Shown here: positions 21,941 through 31,169 of the stretch, one piece after another
How positions within the stretch are numbered: the stretch's first letter is position 1
Layout: every line of letters begins with the position of its first letter
NCBI GenBank assembly: GCA_030530785.1
Contig: JAUMUJ010000014.1
Span: forward strand, 1-42,100
DNA: 42,100 bases
Source of the DNA: Moraxella sp.
GTDB lineage: Bacteria; Pseudomonadota; Gammaproteobacteria; Pseudomonadales; Moraxellaceae
Reading direction: 5' to 3'
Position numbers and translations under genes: made by a program
The notes under the pieces: model-generated
Told to the model about the DNA's origin: nothing
The model's database searches: none
What the model saw: the letters and a program-made list of their open reading frames with translations, nothing else

Positions 21941-23256
21941 TATGACCAGCGTTTAAAAACCAAACTCCCATTTGTTCCACCAAAGCCAAAGCTGTTAGAG
22001 ATAGCATAATCTATGCCATTGACCTGACGAGCGGTGTGGGCAATGTAGTCAAGCACGCACGCAGGGTCGGGGTTATCTAGGTTGATGGTGGGCGGTAGGA
22101 TTTGGTGTTGTAGGGCAAGCACGCTGATGATGGCTTCTACTGCCCCTGCTGCCCCAAGCAGGTGTCCTGTCATGGATTTGGTGGAGCTGACCAAAATTTC
22201 ATCACCAAAGAGTGCCTGTATCGCACGGCTTTCTGCGATGTCGCCTGCGGGGGTGGACGTGCCGTGAGCATTGACATAGCCGACCTTGTCAGGGGTGATG
22301 CCTGCATCCGCTAGGGCGTTTTGCATGGCACGTTTTGCTCCGTTGCCATCATCGGGTGGGGCGGTGATGTGGCTTGCGTCATCACTCATGCCAAAACCTG
22401 CCACTTCGGCCAAGATGGTTGCTCCCCGAGCTTTGGCGTGAGCTAGGCTTTCTAATACCAATGCTCCTGCACCATCTCCAAGTACAAAACCGTCTCTGTC
22501 CTTATCAAAAGGTCGGCTTGCTTTTGTTGGCTCATCATTGTAAGTGGACAAGGCGTGCATGGACGCAAAGCCTGACATACCAAGTGGGGTTGAGCCTTTT
22601 TCACTGCCACCAACCACCACGCCATCAAGGTCGCCATAGGCAATCAGTCTAGCCCCAAGCCCGATGGCGTGTGTGGACGTGGTACAAGCGGTGGCGGTGG
22701 CAAGGTTAGCCCCTTTTAGTTGATGGCGAATGGCAATCAAGCCTGCTGGCATATTGATAATCGTGCCAGGTATGATAAAGGGTGAGACTTTTTTTGCTCC
22801 GTGAGCGTGTAGTGTATCACGACTGGACTCAATGGTTTGTAATCCGCCAATGCCTGATCCCATGATGACCCCAAAACGTTCATTTGGCACATTGATGGGT
22901 AGGCTGTTACCCACCACACCATCAGTCAGACCCGCATGATACAAGGCTTGGGCAGACGCTACTTGGGCATAGTGCATGAACTCATCATAACGGCGAGCGT
23001 CTTTGGGGTTTAAAAAGGTTTTTGCATCAAAATCTTTTATCCGCCCCGCAATACGTGAGCGAAATTCGTCCATGTTACCCTGAACATCGTCAAACCCATC
23101 AATGACATCAATGCCACTTTTGCCTGCCATTAGGCTTTGCCATAGGCTGTCCAAATCATTACCGATGGGTGTGATTGCTCCCATGCCTGTGATGACAACC
23201 CGTTCATGGTCGGGTCGGTCAAAGTGTGGGGTTTTTTGGTGGGTATTGTCAGTCAT
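21940..23256 (-). CDS. fabF: Beta-ketoacyl-ACP synthase II (FabF-like)
   Basis: Condensing enzyme of type II fatty acid synthesis that elongates acyl-ACP with malonyl-ACP; FabF-type enzymes also adjust unsaturated chain length. The protein has 438 residues. The catalytic Cys lies in ATACTTSTHAIGLGA, and the two catalytic His in NAHGTSTPAGD and STKSMTGHLLGAAG. The C-terminus carries SNSFGFGGTN. The start VVITGMGAITPIGN is preceded by a 17-20 residue polar extension, longer than usual. It is transcribed alone, with no acpP or fabG adjacent, so it may be an extra synthase beside the one in a fab cluster. Confidence 0.88.
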   Translation of the reverse strand: MTDNTHQKTPHFDRPDHERVVITGMGAITPIGNDLDSLWQSLMAGKSGIDVIDGFDDVQGNMDEFRSRIAGRIKDFDAKTFLNPKDARRYDEFMHYAQVASAQALYHAGLTDGVVGNSLPINVPNERFGVIMGSGIGGLQTIESSRDTLHAHGAKKVSPFIIPGTIINMPAGLIAIRHQLKGANLATATACTTSTHAIGLGARLIAYGDLDGVVVGGSEKGSTPLGMSGFASMHALSTYNDEPTKASRPFDKDRDGFVLGDGAGALVLESLAHAKARGATILAEVAGFGMSDDASHITAPPDDGNGAKRAMQNALADAGITPDKVGYVNAHGTSTPAGDIAESRAIQALFGDEILVSSTKSMTGHLLGAAGAVEAIISVLALQHQILPPTINLDNPDPACVLDYIAHTARQVNGIDYAISNSFGFGGTNGSLVFKRWS

Positions 23257-23334
23257 GATTTATCCATAAAGCTAAAAGCATTATCTTACCATGAATTTAT
23301 CTGAATTTATAGTGTACATTCATAAACGGCATAA

Positions 23335-23366
23335 AAAATTTCCCAAAGCGAACTTTGGGAAATTTT
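23335..23366 (-). terminator. gltA terminator
   Basis: A 14-base perfect stem (23335-23348 with 23353-23366) and a four-base loop. On the reverse strand it is followed by a T-run, just past the gltA stop. The rest of 23257-23379 is the upstream region of fabF, with no gene. Confidence 0.88.
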
Positions 23367-23379
23367 GGCAGACGGTGGA

Positions 23380-24657
23380 TTATTTGCGGTCTTCAATCTT
23401 AACAAAAGCACGGTGCGTCTGACCAACGTAACGCTGACGTGGGCGACCGATTTTGAAGGGTTCAGAGTGCATTTCTGTCCAGTGGGCAATCCAGCCTGCG
23501 GTACGAGCTAGGGCAAAGATGACCGTAAACATGGATGTTGGGATACCGATGGCTTTTAGGATAATGCCAGAGTAGAAGTCCACGTTTGGATACAGTTTGC
23601 GGTCAATAAAGTACTGGTCGGATAGGGCGATTTTTTCTAGTTCCATCGCTAGGGCTAGCTTGGGGTCATTGATGCCCAACGCACCAAGCACTTCATCGCA
23701 AGTTTCTTTCATCACTTTGGCACGGGGGTCAAAGTTCTTATAGACACGATGCCCAAAGCCCATGAGTTTGGCTTCTTTGGTTTTAACTTTTTCCATAAAT
23801 GGAGCAACATTTTCAACCGTGCCAATCTCGTCTAGCATTTGTAGTACGGCTTCGTTTGCACCGCCGTGTGATGGTCCCCATAGAGCAGCGATGCCTGATG
23901 CGATACAGGCATATGGATTTGCCCCTGTTGAACCCGCCAGACGCACGGTAGATGTTGATGCGTTTTGTTCGTGGTCAGCGTGCAGGGTAAAGATTTTATC
24001 CATCGCTTTAACAAGCACGGGGTTTGGCTTGTAGTTTACGTCCCCAGGGGTGGCAAACATCATGTATAGGAAGTTTTCAGCATAGCTAAAATCTTTGCGT
24101 GGATACATAAATGGCTGACCGATGGAGTATTTATAACTCATGGCAGCAAGGGTTGGTACTTTGGCAATCAAGTCCACACAGGTATTATCACGATGGTCAG
24201 CGTCAGAGATGTCTAGGTGGTTGTGATAGAATGCAGACAACGCACCGACCACACCAACCATAATCGCCATCGGGTGAGCATCACGGCGAAAACCTTCAAA
24301 GAACCTACGCAATTGGTCATGCACCGCCATGTGCTCGCCAATGCGTGCGTAGAATTTGTCTTTTTGTTCGGCGTTTGGCAAATCACCATAAAGCAGGGCG
24401 TAGCAAACTTCCAGATAGTCGGCGTTGTCAGCAAGCTCATCAATGGCATAACCACGATGTAAAAGTTCACCCTTGTCGCCATCAATATAAGTCAAAGCAG
24501 ACTCAACGGGAGCTGTCGCCATAAAGCCAGGGTCGTACGTCCAAAACCCTGCCTTGCTGACCGCACTCACGTCCAACACGGGGCGACCTAAGGTGCTTTC
24601 TAGGACGGGCATTTCATATTCTTGACCATCTACGACTAATTTAACTTGTTTTGACAT
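23380..24657 (-). CDS. gltA: Citrate synthase GltA
   Basis: Type II (Gram-negative, NADH-sensitive class) citrate synthase of 425 residues, first step of the TCA cycle. N-terminal beta-rich domain, then the helical core with [13 protein letters not shown] and [18 protein letters not shown], which hold the active-site His residues, and [16 protein letters not shown] with the catalytic Asp. The C-terminus has RTAGWIAHW and RPRQRYVG for phosphate binding. All residues expected are present and the length is normal. It is divergent from sdhCDAB across a 520-base control region, as in relatives such as Acinetobacter. Confidence 0.98.
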   Translation of the reverse strand: MSKQVKLVVDGQEYEMPVLESTLGRPVLDVSAVSKAGFWTYDPGFMATAPVESALTYIDGDKGELLHRGYAIDELADNADYLEVCYALLYGDLPNAEQKDKFYARIGEHMAVHDQLRRFFEGFRRDAHPMAIMVGVVGALSAFYHNHLDISDADHRDNTCVDLIAKVPTLAAMSYKYSIGQPFMYPRKDFSYAENFLYMMFATPGDVNYKPNPVLVKAMDKIFTLHADHEQNASTSTVRLAGSTGANPYACIASGIAALWGPSHGGANEAVLQMLDEIGTVENVAPFMEKVKTKEAKLMGFGHRVYKNFDPRAKVMKETCDEVLGALGINDPKLALAMELEKIALSDQYFIDRKLYPNVDFYSGIILKAIGIPTSMFTVIFALARTAGWIAHWTEMHSEPFKIGRPRQRYVGQTHRAFVKIEDRK

Positions 24658-24712
24658 AATAACCTCTTTTTGGTTGGTGATGTCCTATTTTCCCAATAAG
24701 ACGATAACAACA

Positions 24713-24738
24713 TCTTGATACCTGCCTTAGCATCAAGA
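24713..24738. repeat. Hairpin TCTTGAT/ATCAAGA in the gltA leader
   Basis: 7-base perfect inverted repeat with a 12-base loop, about 55 bases upstream of the gltA ATG, so probably in its 5' untranslated RNA. Confidence 0.35.
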
Positions 24739-24791
24739 CATGAACTCCTTGTGTTGCATTGGACGCTGTATAAATTTTCCAAGCAACTACG

Positions 24792-24820
24792 ATGATACAA
24801 AAACTTTGCCCAACTTACAA
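24792..24820 (-). promoter_or_regulatory. Candidate gltA promoter
   Basis: On the reverse strand TTGTAA (24815-24820), 17 bases, TATCAT (24792-24797). It lies about 135 bases before the gltA ATG. Confidence 0.4.
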
Positions 24821-24963
24821 GCCCATTTTAAGATAATTTTTTTAATCAGACTGTAAATAGTTATCATCAGCATTGATTTGAAACATTTGGTAACAATATT
24901 GCGGTAATGCTGACGGCTTTTTATAAATATTTATGAAATTTTACACAAATCCACTAAATTCAT

Positions 24964-25174
24964 TTGTAAAATTTTGCTAAGCGTTTTATAATTTCAGAAG
25001 AATAATCCACCTGCTTTTATGAATGATAATCGCTTGCAGATTGTGGGCGGATTATCTAAAAAAGTTGTTACTTTTTGGTATTTGCTGTGCTAAGGAAGTT
25101 CTTAGTGTGTGTTGTAAAGCACACCCAACAGCCAGCCAGCTCTCCTTGCCGTTAGGCGTAATTTTTTATTAAGG
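24964..25174 (+). promoter_or_regulatory. sdh promoter and leader
   Basis: TTGTAA (24964-24969), 17 bases, TATAAT (24987-24992) is a good promoter about 190 bases before sdhC. The long leader has two small hairpins, CTAAG/CTTAG (25090-25094, 25101-25105) and GTGTG/CACAC (25107-25111, 25120-25124), and a run ATGATAATC at 25023-25031 that partly matches a Fur site. The remainder of 24658-25183 has no gene. Confidence 0.5.
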
Positions 25175-25183
25175 ATGCCCGCT

Positions 25184-25564
25184 GTGAAAAGCAACCGACC
25201 AGTTAATCTTTCTATGGGTCAAGTGCTTGCGGTGAACTCAAAATCACCCATCGCTATGGCTTCAATCTTACACCGTGTGTCAGGTGTGGTGCTGTTTTTA
25301 CTTGTGCCTGTGATGCTTTGTATTTTACAGACATCTTTGTCATCAGAAGAGGGTTTTAAGACCGTATTTGATAATGTCGCTCTGCGTTTTGTGGCGTGGA
25401 TTTTTGTGGCAGCAACTGCTTACCATTTTGTGATGGGTGTCAAGCACTTGCTTGCTGACATGGGCATGAACGAAGAGTTCCAATCGGGTAAGACGGCAGC
25501 GATTATCAGTTTTGTCATCGCTGTTATCTTGATTTTGGCTTCATTTGTATGGGTGATGTTCTGA
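25184..25564 (+). CDS. sdhC: Succinate dehydrogenase cytochrome b556 subunit SdhC
   Basis: Membrane anchor of complex II with three helices. It contributes to the ubiquinone site and the b-type haem. SILHRVSGVVLFLLVP is the family signature (quinone-site Ser and Arg), and ATAYHFVMGVKHLLADMG holds the haem-ligand His region. The GTG at 25184 is preferred because AAGGA lies eight bases ahead, whereas the ATG at 25175 overlaps that site and has no room for it. The product is 126 residues. Its stop overlaps the sdhD start. First gene of sdhCDAB. Confidence 0.92.
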   Translation: MKSNRPVNLSMGQVLAVNSKSPIAMASILHRVSGVVLFLLVPVMLCILQTSLSSEEGFKTVFDNVALRFVAWIFVAATAYHFVMGVKHLLADMGMNEEFQSGKTAAIISFVIAVILILASFVWVMF

Positions 25565-25923
25565 TGCAAAGAAATAGTTTTAGCGTAAAAAGTGCGTCAG
25601 GTCTGACAGGGTCAGGCTCTCGTGATTGGTTCTTGCAACGTGCCAGTGCGGTCATACTTGCGGTGTACAGCTTGGTGCTTATGAGCTTTTTTTTGACCAA
25701 TGATGTGGATTATGCCAAGTGGCAATGTTTTATGACATCATTGCCCATGAAAATCTTTACATTACTGTCTGTGTTGGCTCTTGCATTTCATGCGTGGGTT
25801 GGTATGTGGACGGTGTTTACCGACTATGTGAAGTCATCTGGCTTGCGTTTGGTGCTACAAATTGTTACCGTAACGGCGATTTTGGCGTATTTGGCATGGG
25901 GCATCATCATCTTTTGGGGCTGA
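25564..25923 (+). CDS. sdhD: Succinate dehydrogenase membrane anchor SdhD
   Basis: Second hydrophobic anchor of complex II, 119 residues with three membrane helices. The start has the family motif SGLTGSGSRDWFLQRASAVIL. The haem-ligand His lies in LALAFHAWVGMWTVFTDYV. An earlier ATG at 25549 lies inside sdhC, but the ATG at 25564, overlapping the sdhC stop by one base (TGATG), gives the usual length and is the likely coupled start. Confidence 0.92.
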   Translation: MQRNSFSVKSASGLTGSGSRDWFLQRASAVILAVYSLVLMSFFLTNDVDYAKWQCFMTSLPMKIFTLLSVLALAFHAWVGMWTVFTDYVKSSGLRLVLQIVTVTAILAYLAWGIIIFWG

Positions 25924-25973
25924 CCTAAGATGAGTACTCATAATTTTCCAAACTAACTTTTATAGGAACAAAC

Positions 25974-27821
25974 ATGGCATTAGCACAAGAAAAAATTGAA
26001 AATATCCCCACCCTAAACTTTGACGCTGTCATCGTGGGTGGGGGTGGCTCTGGTATGAGAGCGTCTTTACAGCTCGTTGAAGGTGGCATGAAAGTTGCCG
26101 TTTTGACCAAGGTATTCCCAACTCGTAGCCATACCGTTGCTGCCCAAGGAGGCATTGGTGCGTCTTTGGGGAACATGAGTCCTGACAACTGGCATTTTCA
26201 CTTTTATGACACTGTCAAAGGTGGCGACTGGCTTGGCGACCAAGACGCCATTGAATATATGTGCCGTGAAGCCCCAAAAGTGGTGTACGAACTAGAACAC
26301 ATGGGTATGCCTTTTGACCGTAATGCAGATGGTACGATTTATCAGCGTCCCTTTGGTGGACACTCTGCCAACTATGGCGAAAAAGCCGTGCCACGTGCGT
26401 GTGCGGCAGCTGACCGTACAGGACACGCTCTTTTACATACCTTGTATCAAAAGAACTTAGAAAAAGGCACACAGTTTTATATTGAGTGGATTGCCCTTGA
26501 CCTTATCAAGGACGCAGAAGGCAACATCAATGGCGTGATTGCCCTTGACCAAGAAACAGGTAACATCAGCGTGTTCCAAGCTCAAACCACCATCTTAGCC
26601 ACAGGTGGGGCAGGGCGTATTTTCCGTGCCAGCACAAACGCCTACATCAACACAGGCGATGGCTTGGGTATGGCGGTGCGTGCAGGCATTCCATTGCAAG
26701 ACATGGAATTTTGGCAATTTCATCCCACAGGTGTGGCAGGAGCAGGCGTGCTTTTGACCGAAGGTTGTCGTGGTGAAGGTGCGATTTTGCGTAACAAGCA
26801 TGGCGAGCCGTTCATGGAGCGTTATGCTCCAACCCTAAAAGACTTAGCTCCCCGTGATTTCGTCTCTCGTTCTATGGACCAAGAGATTAAAGAGGGTCGT
26901 GGCTGTGGTCCGAACGGTGACTACATTTTGATGGATATGACGCATTTGGGTCTAGACACTTTAATGAAACGGTTGCCATCGGTTTTTGAGATTAGTCACA
27001 ACTTTGCCAACGTGGACATCGCCAAAGAGCCTGTGCCTGTTGTGCCAACCATTCATTACATGATGGGTGGCATCCCAACCAACATTCACGGTCAAGTTAC
27101 CGTCCCTGTGCTAGATGGTCATGTGGACGAACAAGGTCTGTACACCGAAGGTCGTGTGGTTAAAGGTTTGTACGCCATTGGCGAATGTGCGTGCGTGTCA
27201 GTACACGGTGCAAACCGCTTGGGCACAAACTCTTTGCTTGACTTGGTGGTGTTTGGTCGTGCCGCAGGTCAGCACATTTTGGACGAATTTGCCAAATCTG
27301 ACCGCAGTTATAAGCCTTTAAATCCTCGTGTGCTAGACTTTACCCAAGCCCGCCTTGACAAGTTGCAAAACTCCACCGAAGGTTATAACGCCCAAGAAGT
27401 GGCGGACGAGATTCGTGGTATCATGCAAGCTCACGCTGGGGTATTTCGTACCCAAGCCTTGATGGACGAGGGCGTAGAAAAAATCATGGCACTTGCTCCA
27501 AAAGTTGCCAATATCCACCTAAAAGACAAATCTGCCGTCTTTAATACCGCTCGGATTGAGGCGTTAGAAGTGGCAAACCTTTACGAAGTGGCAAAAGCGA
27601 CCATGCTGTCAGCGTCTTTGCGTCATGAGTGTCGTGGGGCTCACAACGTGCTAGATTATGAGCACCCTGCCGACTACGAGCCAGCACCGCTTGGACGTGA
27701 TGACGAAAACTGGATGAAACACACGCTGTGGTACTCTGAGGGTAACCGTGTGATTTATAAGCCTGTGCGTAAACAGCCCTTGACTGTGGATTACTGTGAA
27801 CCCAAAGTGCGTACTTTCTAA
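25974..27821 (+). CDS. sdhA: Succinate dehydrogenase flavoprotein SdhA
   Basis: Catalytic FAD subunit of complex II, 615 residues, oxidising succinate to fumarate on the cytoplasmic face. The dinucleotide fold starts at DAVIVGGGGSGMRASLQL. The His that binds FAD covalently is in TRSHTVAAQGG. Substrate-binding and catalytic segments follow: QFHPTG, ILRNKHGEPFMERY, RDFVSRSMDQEI, HYMMGGIPTN and HGANRLGTNSLLDLVV. The C-terminal four-helix region has the expected RHECRGAH motif. Fully canonical; 50 bases separate it from sdhD. Confidence 0.98.
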   Translation: MALAQEKIENIPTLNFDAVIVGGGGSGMRASLQLVEGGMKVAVLTKVFPTRSHTVAAQGGIGASLGNMSPDNWHFHFYDTVKGGDWLGDQDAIEYMCREAPKVVYELEHMGMPFDRNADGTIYQRPFGGHSANYGEKAVPRACAAADRTGHALLHTLYQKNLEKGTQFYIEWIALDLIKDAEGNINGVIALDQETGNISVFQAQTTILATGGAGRIFRASTNAYINTGDGLGMAVRAGIPLQDMEFWQFHPTGVAGAGVLLTEGCRGEGAILRNKHGEPFMERYAPTLKDLAPRDFVSRSMDQEIKEGRGCGPNGDYILMDMTHLGLDTLMKRLPSVFEISHNFANVDIAKEPVPVVPTIHYMMGGIPTNIHGQVTVPVLDGHVDEQGLYTEGRVVKGLYAIGECACVSVHGANRLGTNSLLDLVVFGRAAGQHILDEFAKSDRSYKPLNPRVLDFTQARLDKLQNSTEGYNAQEVADEIRGIMQAHAGVFRTQALMDEGVEKIMALAPKVANIHLKDKSAVFNTARIEALEVANLYEVAKATMLSASLRHECRGAHNVLDYEHPADYEPAPLGRDDENWMKHTLWYSEGNRVIYKPVRKQPLTVDYCEPKVRTF

Positions 27822-27841
27822 TTAAATATTCATTTAAAAAA

Positions 27842-27868
27842 GCGTGTCGCTGGTAAGAAGCCACACGC
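27842..27868 (+). other. Intercistronic hairpin between sdhA and sdhB
   Basis: GCGTGT/ACACGC (27842-27847, 27863-27868) just before the sdhB ribosome site. It could be a processing or stability element within the operon. Confidence 0.3.
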
Positions 27869-27883
27869 CCATTGGAGAAAAAT

Positions 27884-28594
27884 ATGAGTCGTGGTAAACG
27901 CATTGTAGAGATTTATCGCTATGACCCCGATAAAGACAAAGCACCCTATATGCAAACGTACGAGATTGAGCTGTTAGACTCTGACCGTATGCTCCTAGAC
28001 GTGCTACTTCGCCTAAAAAAAATGGACGAAACATTGACGTTTCGCCGTTCGTGCCGTGAGGGTATTTGTGGCTCTGATGGCATGAACATCAACGGTAAAA
28101 ACGGCTTGGCGTGCTTGATTAACATGAACACCCTGCCCGAAAAAATCATCGTACGTCCTTTACCAGGTTTGCCCGTGATTAAGGATTTGGTGGTGGACAT
28201 GAACCAATTCTACGCCCAGTACGAAAAAGTTCAGCCTTATCTTATCAACCGCCAGCCACCGCCAGCCACCGAACGTCGTCAATCCCAAGAAGACCGTGAA
28301 AAACTCAACGGCTTGTACGAGTGCATCTTATGTGCGTGCTGTTCTACGTCTTGCCCATCATTTTGGTGGAATCCAGACAAGTTTCTTGGGCCATCAGCCC
28401 TACTTAACGGCTACCGCTTTATCATTGACAGCCGTGATACTGATACCCGAGCCAGACTTGCCCGCCTAGACGACCCGTTTAGTTTGTTCCGTTGTCGTGG
28501 GATTATGAACTGTGTGTCTGTTTGCCCCAAAGGGCTAAACCCCACCCGTGCCATTGGACACATTCGTAATATGCTTCTAGAAACTGCCAGCTGA
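27884..28594 (+). CDS. sdhB: Succinate dehydrogenase iron-sulfur subunit SdhB
   Basis: Electron-transfer subunit of complex II, 236 residues, with three clusters. The [2Fe-2S] ligands are in [15 protein letters not shown] and GLAC. The [4Fe-4S] and [3Fe-4S] ligands are in [13 protein letters not shown] and [17 protein letters not shown]. The ATG at 27884, with GGAGA six bases ahead, is chosen over one four codons upstream that lies at the ribosome site. No sucAB or lpd genes follow, unlike in E. coli; a terminator closes the operon. Confidence 0.97.
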   Translation: MSRGKRIVEIYRYDPDKDKAPYMQTYEIELLDSDRMLLDVLLRLKKMDETLTFRRSCREGICGSDGMNINGKNGLACLINMNTLPEKIIVRPLPGLPVIKDLVVDMNQFYAQYEKVQPYLINRQPPPATERRQSQEDREKLNGLYECILCACCSTSCPSFWWNPDKFLGPSALLNGYRFIIDSRDTDTRARLARLDDPFSLFRCRGIMNCVSVCPKGLNPTRAIGHIRNMLLETAS

Positions 28595-28606
28595 TCGGCA
28601 AAAATA

Positions 28607-28636
28607 AAAACCGCCTAAATTTGGGCGGTTTTTTTA
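28607..28636 (+). terminator. sdhCDAB terminator
   Basis: Stem AAAACCGCC/GGCGGTTTT (28607-28615, 28624-28632) with T-run. It lies between convergent sdhB and the phosphoesterase gene and probably serves both. Confidence 0.88.
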
Positions 28637-28652
28637 TGATGTTAAACATCTA

Positions 28653-29747
28653 TCATCGCCCCTGAATGTCCACCACCCACACTTCTGCTTGTGAACCTAG
28701 CCGAAGTGGTACGCCCCAAAAGCCGTAGCCCGATGAGACAAGCACATGAGTGTCGTTGATTTTTTGGTGTCCGTATGCCACCCGATTTAGGGCTTTGACG
28801 ATAAAATTGGCGGGGAAAATCTGCCCGTTATGGGTATGCCCTGACACTTGTAGGTCTATGGGAAGCTCTACATTTTTATCAATGTCGCTGGGTCGGTGGT
28901 CAAGCAGTATCACAAGGTGGCGAGTGTCCACATCCGCCATCAGCTCTTTGGTGGTTTTGCGTTCGGTATGGTGGTCATCATAACGCCCGATGATGGTCAT
29001 GGGCGTGCCATTGATTGTCAGGGTTTGGGTTTTGTCATCAAGCAATATCGCCCCACCATCACGCACTGCCTGTACGATGGCAAGGCGTTCGGTTTCTTTG
29101 TAAAGGTCGTGATTGCCAAGACTTGCAATCAGATTGCCATTGACGGATTTGACCACGTTATGAAAGGCGATTTTCATGTTTTTGGCATCATAAACGTGCG
29201 TATCATCGTCCATGATGTCGCCTGCGATGAGCAGTGCGTCTGCTTTTTCGTGGCGTAAAATGTCTGCCAAGCGATTAAGCTGACGACTGCCGACAAAATA
29301 CCCCAAATGAGTGTCGCTTGCCACCGCTATCCTGACAGGGTTTATCGGCTTGTCAAGCTGTATGGACAGATGTCGCACCACAGGCGTGTAAGCATTATAA
29401 ACCGACAAAGCGACCAGTCCCACAAAACTTGCCACTCCCGCTATCCGAAGCGTGCCACTGGTGGTGGTATTCACCCCAGCCCAGCGAGCCATGACCACCA
29501 CCACCGTCATCATCGCCATGGCAAGTATGCCCAGCCACAACACCGCCATATAGCCCATACCAAAGCGAAATTGCCCAATAAACAACGTGATTAAAAACAA
29601 ATGCGACAGTATGAATGTGCCGATAAAAACGGCGGTCTTAGCGGTGGGAAAATAAGGTTTGATGAGCCAAAATATACCCTTTGCCCCAAGATAACTAAAC
29701 AGCTCAACAAGTAAAATGATGATGGATAAAAACAATAGTCGTCTCAT
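28653..29747 (-). CDS. Membrane-anchored calcineurin-like metallophosphoesterase
   Basis: A 364-residue protein with four or five N-terminal hydrophobic helices (within about residues 1-125), then a catalytic domain facing the cytoplasm or periplasm. The metal-site motifs of the family are all present: VASDTHLG, AGDIMDDD, SLGNHD and SGHTHNGQIFP. This build resembles YkuE/YaeI-type enzymes, some of which act on lipid or UDP-sugar phosphates; the true substrate is unknown. Its ATG overlaps the stop of the upstream YheT-like gene by four bases (ATGA), so the two are translationally coupled. Confidence 0.85.
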   Translation of the reverse strand: MRRLLFLSIIILLVELFSYLGAKGIFWLIKPYFPTAKTAVFIGTFILSHLFLITLFIGQFRFGMGYMAVLWLGILAMAMMTVVVVMARWAGVNTTTSGTLRIAGVASFVGLVALSVYNAYTPVVRHLSIQLDKPINPVRIAVASDTHLGYFVGSRQLNRLADILRHEKADALLIAGDIMDDDTHVYDAKNMKIAFHNVVKSVNGNLIASLGNHDLYKETERLAIVQAVRDGGAILLDDKTQTLTINGTPMTIIGRYDDHHTERKTTKELMADVDTRHLVILLDHRPSDIDKNVELPIDLQVSGHTHNGQIFPANFIVKALNRVAYGHQKINDTHVLVSSGYGFWGVPLRLGSQAEVWVVDIQGR

Positions 29748-30718
29748 TGACCCACCCCAAAAAACGCCATCACTTGCCGACCGATAAAGCCCGTATCAAA
29801 CGAGCGGGTGTGATAATCATAATCCATAAAACCAATATGCCCGCCATAGGTGGTGTCCAGTAGCTCAACGTCTGACGACACGTCTGAGTGTTCAGCCGTT
29901 ACGCCTAAAAATGGGTCATCTTTGGCGGTGATGATGAATGTGGGTTTGGTAATGTCCACCAAAAAGGGTAGGGCGGACGACCGCCGGTAGTAGTCGTTTT
30001 TTGAGATAAAGCCATGACGGGGGGCGGTAAAGATGTTGTCAAAATCACCAATGCGTTTGGCAGATTTTAAGGCGTGTAATTCATCGGGTGTTAGGCGGTT
30101 GGTCAGTGCTTTTTTAATGATGGGGTTTAGTAAATATGGTGTATAGACATATCGCCCAAGCAGTCGCTCCATCGCCACCGAACTGCTTGCCAAATCCACA
30201 GGAGCAGACACCACCACCGCACGCCGACAGACAGCGTCCGAGCCATACTCGCCCATGTATTTGGCAAGAGCATTACCGCCTAGCGACACACCTACGGCAT
30301 AAATTTGGGTAAAATCTTTGGCAAGCGTGCTAAGGTTGTGATGAACTTCTGCCGTGTCGCCTGCGTTATAAAATACCCGTCCTGATACCGCCACACCACC
30401 ACACGAGCGAAAATGTGCCACCACAAAATGACAATCCGCCCCATGCACGGCACGGGCGAGTGATTTGGCGTAGTGGCTTTGGCTTGACCCTTCCATGCCG
30501 TGAAACAGTACGATGAGTGGTTTTTGGTATTTGCCGTCTACTTTGACATCATCGGTCAGTAGATAGTCAAACGCCACATCGCTTTCATTCAGTGAGTCTT
30601 TGATGAGATGGCGTGTGTAGTTGGGCGTGTATTTGACCACATAGCGGGGCAAAATGGTTTGTAGGTGCGGGTTTTTTAGCCAAAGGGGTGGACGAAAATC
30701 AATGGCAAGGGTGGTCAT
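29744..30718 (-). CDS. yheT: YheT-like alpha/beta hydrolase
   Basis: Alpha/beta hydrolase of the COG0429 (YheT/UPF0017) family, 324 residues. Family features: PPLWLKNPHLQTILPRYV at the start, the oxyanion region LFHGMEGSS, the nucleophile Ser in GVSLGGNALA, the Asp in ITAKDDPFLG and the His in YGGHIGFMDY. Relatives hydrolyse esters, possibly lipids, but the physiological substrate is unsettled. A four-base overlap links it to the downstream metallophosphoesterase. An upstream small frame overlaps its start by 20 bases. Confidence 0.88.
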   Translation of the reverse strand: MTTLAIDFRPPLWLKNPHLQTILPRYVVKYTPNYTRHLIKDSLNESDVAFDYLLTDDVKVDGKYQKPLIVLFHGMEGSSQSHYAKSLARAVHGADCHFVVAHFRSCGGVAVSGRVFYNAGDTAEVHHNLSTLAKDFTQIYAVGVSLGGNALAKYMGEYGSDAVCRRAVVVSAPVDLASSSVAMERLLGRYVYTPYLLNPIIKKALTNRLTPDELHALKSAKRIGDFDNIFTAPRHGFISKNDYYRRSSALPFLVDITKPTFIITAKDDPFLGVTAEHSDVSSDVELLDTTYGGHIGFMDYDYHTRSFDTGFIGRQVMAFFGVGQ

Positions 30719-30974
30719 GATGTTCTTTGGTTTGTGAGTGATGGGATATAGATGGGTAGCGTGCGTGGGATTTCAATGGTAAGAATTTGTCTTTTATGAA
30801 TACACAGTAAGGTATTGGGTGGTATAAAACATCGGGTTTTAGCATTGAATGCTCATCTTGCAAACCTACGAATTTTGTTTGGTTAGAAAAGGCGTTGTAT
30901 TCAAAACAAATACTCCTTATCAATACCCAAGCATATGCCGATTTTTGAGACAATGTAATCAAATTAAACACCAT
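30699..30974 (-). CDS. Hypothetical small protein upstream of the YheT-like gene
   Basis: A 91-residue frame with a plausible ribosome site (GGAAAAG) before the ATG at 30974. It overlaps the yheT start by 20 bases. The sequence is polar, ends in a His-rich tail (HHSQTKEHHDHPCH), and matches nothing I know. The His and Cys residues could bind metal, but composition alone may explain them. The DNA is AT-rich and lacks the core-gene codon look, so it may be spurious. The other bases of 30975-31169 hold nothing recognisable. Confidence 0.3.
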   Translation of the reverse strand: MVFNLITLSQKSAYAWVLIRSICFEYNAFSNQTKFVGLQDEHSMLKPDVLYHPIPYCVFIKDKFLPLKSHARYPSISHHSQTKEHHDHPCH

Positions 30975-31169
30975 ACTTTTCCAATTTAAATCATTGTTTT
31001 TTAAATTAAGGGTGATTTTATTATGATTTGTTTGAATGTTTTGAATATTAGGTGAGTTGATGTGTTTAATCAGTCGGTTTTTGATTTTTTTAGAAATTTC
31101 TTGGTGATTTGGGTGTCATAAAATCAAGTCATACAAATCATGGTGGTTGTTTTTATTATTGGGATAACT

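Noticed and set aside
25022-25040. Strong Fur box before sdhC
   Set aside because: Only the core ATGATAATC agrees; about 12 of 19 positions match overall, so it is noted only as weak.
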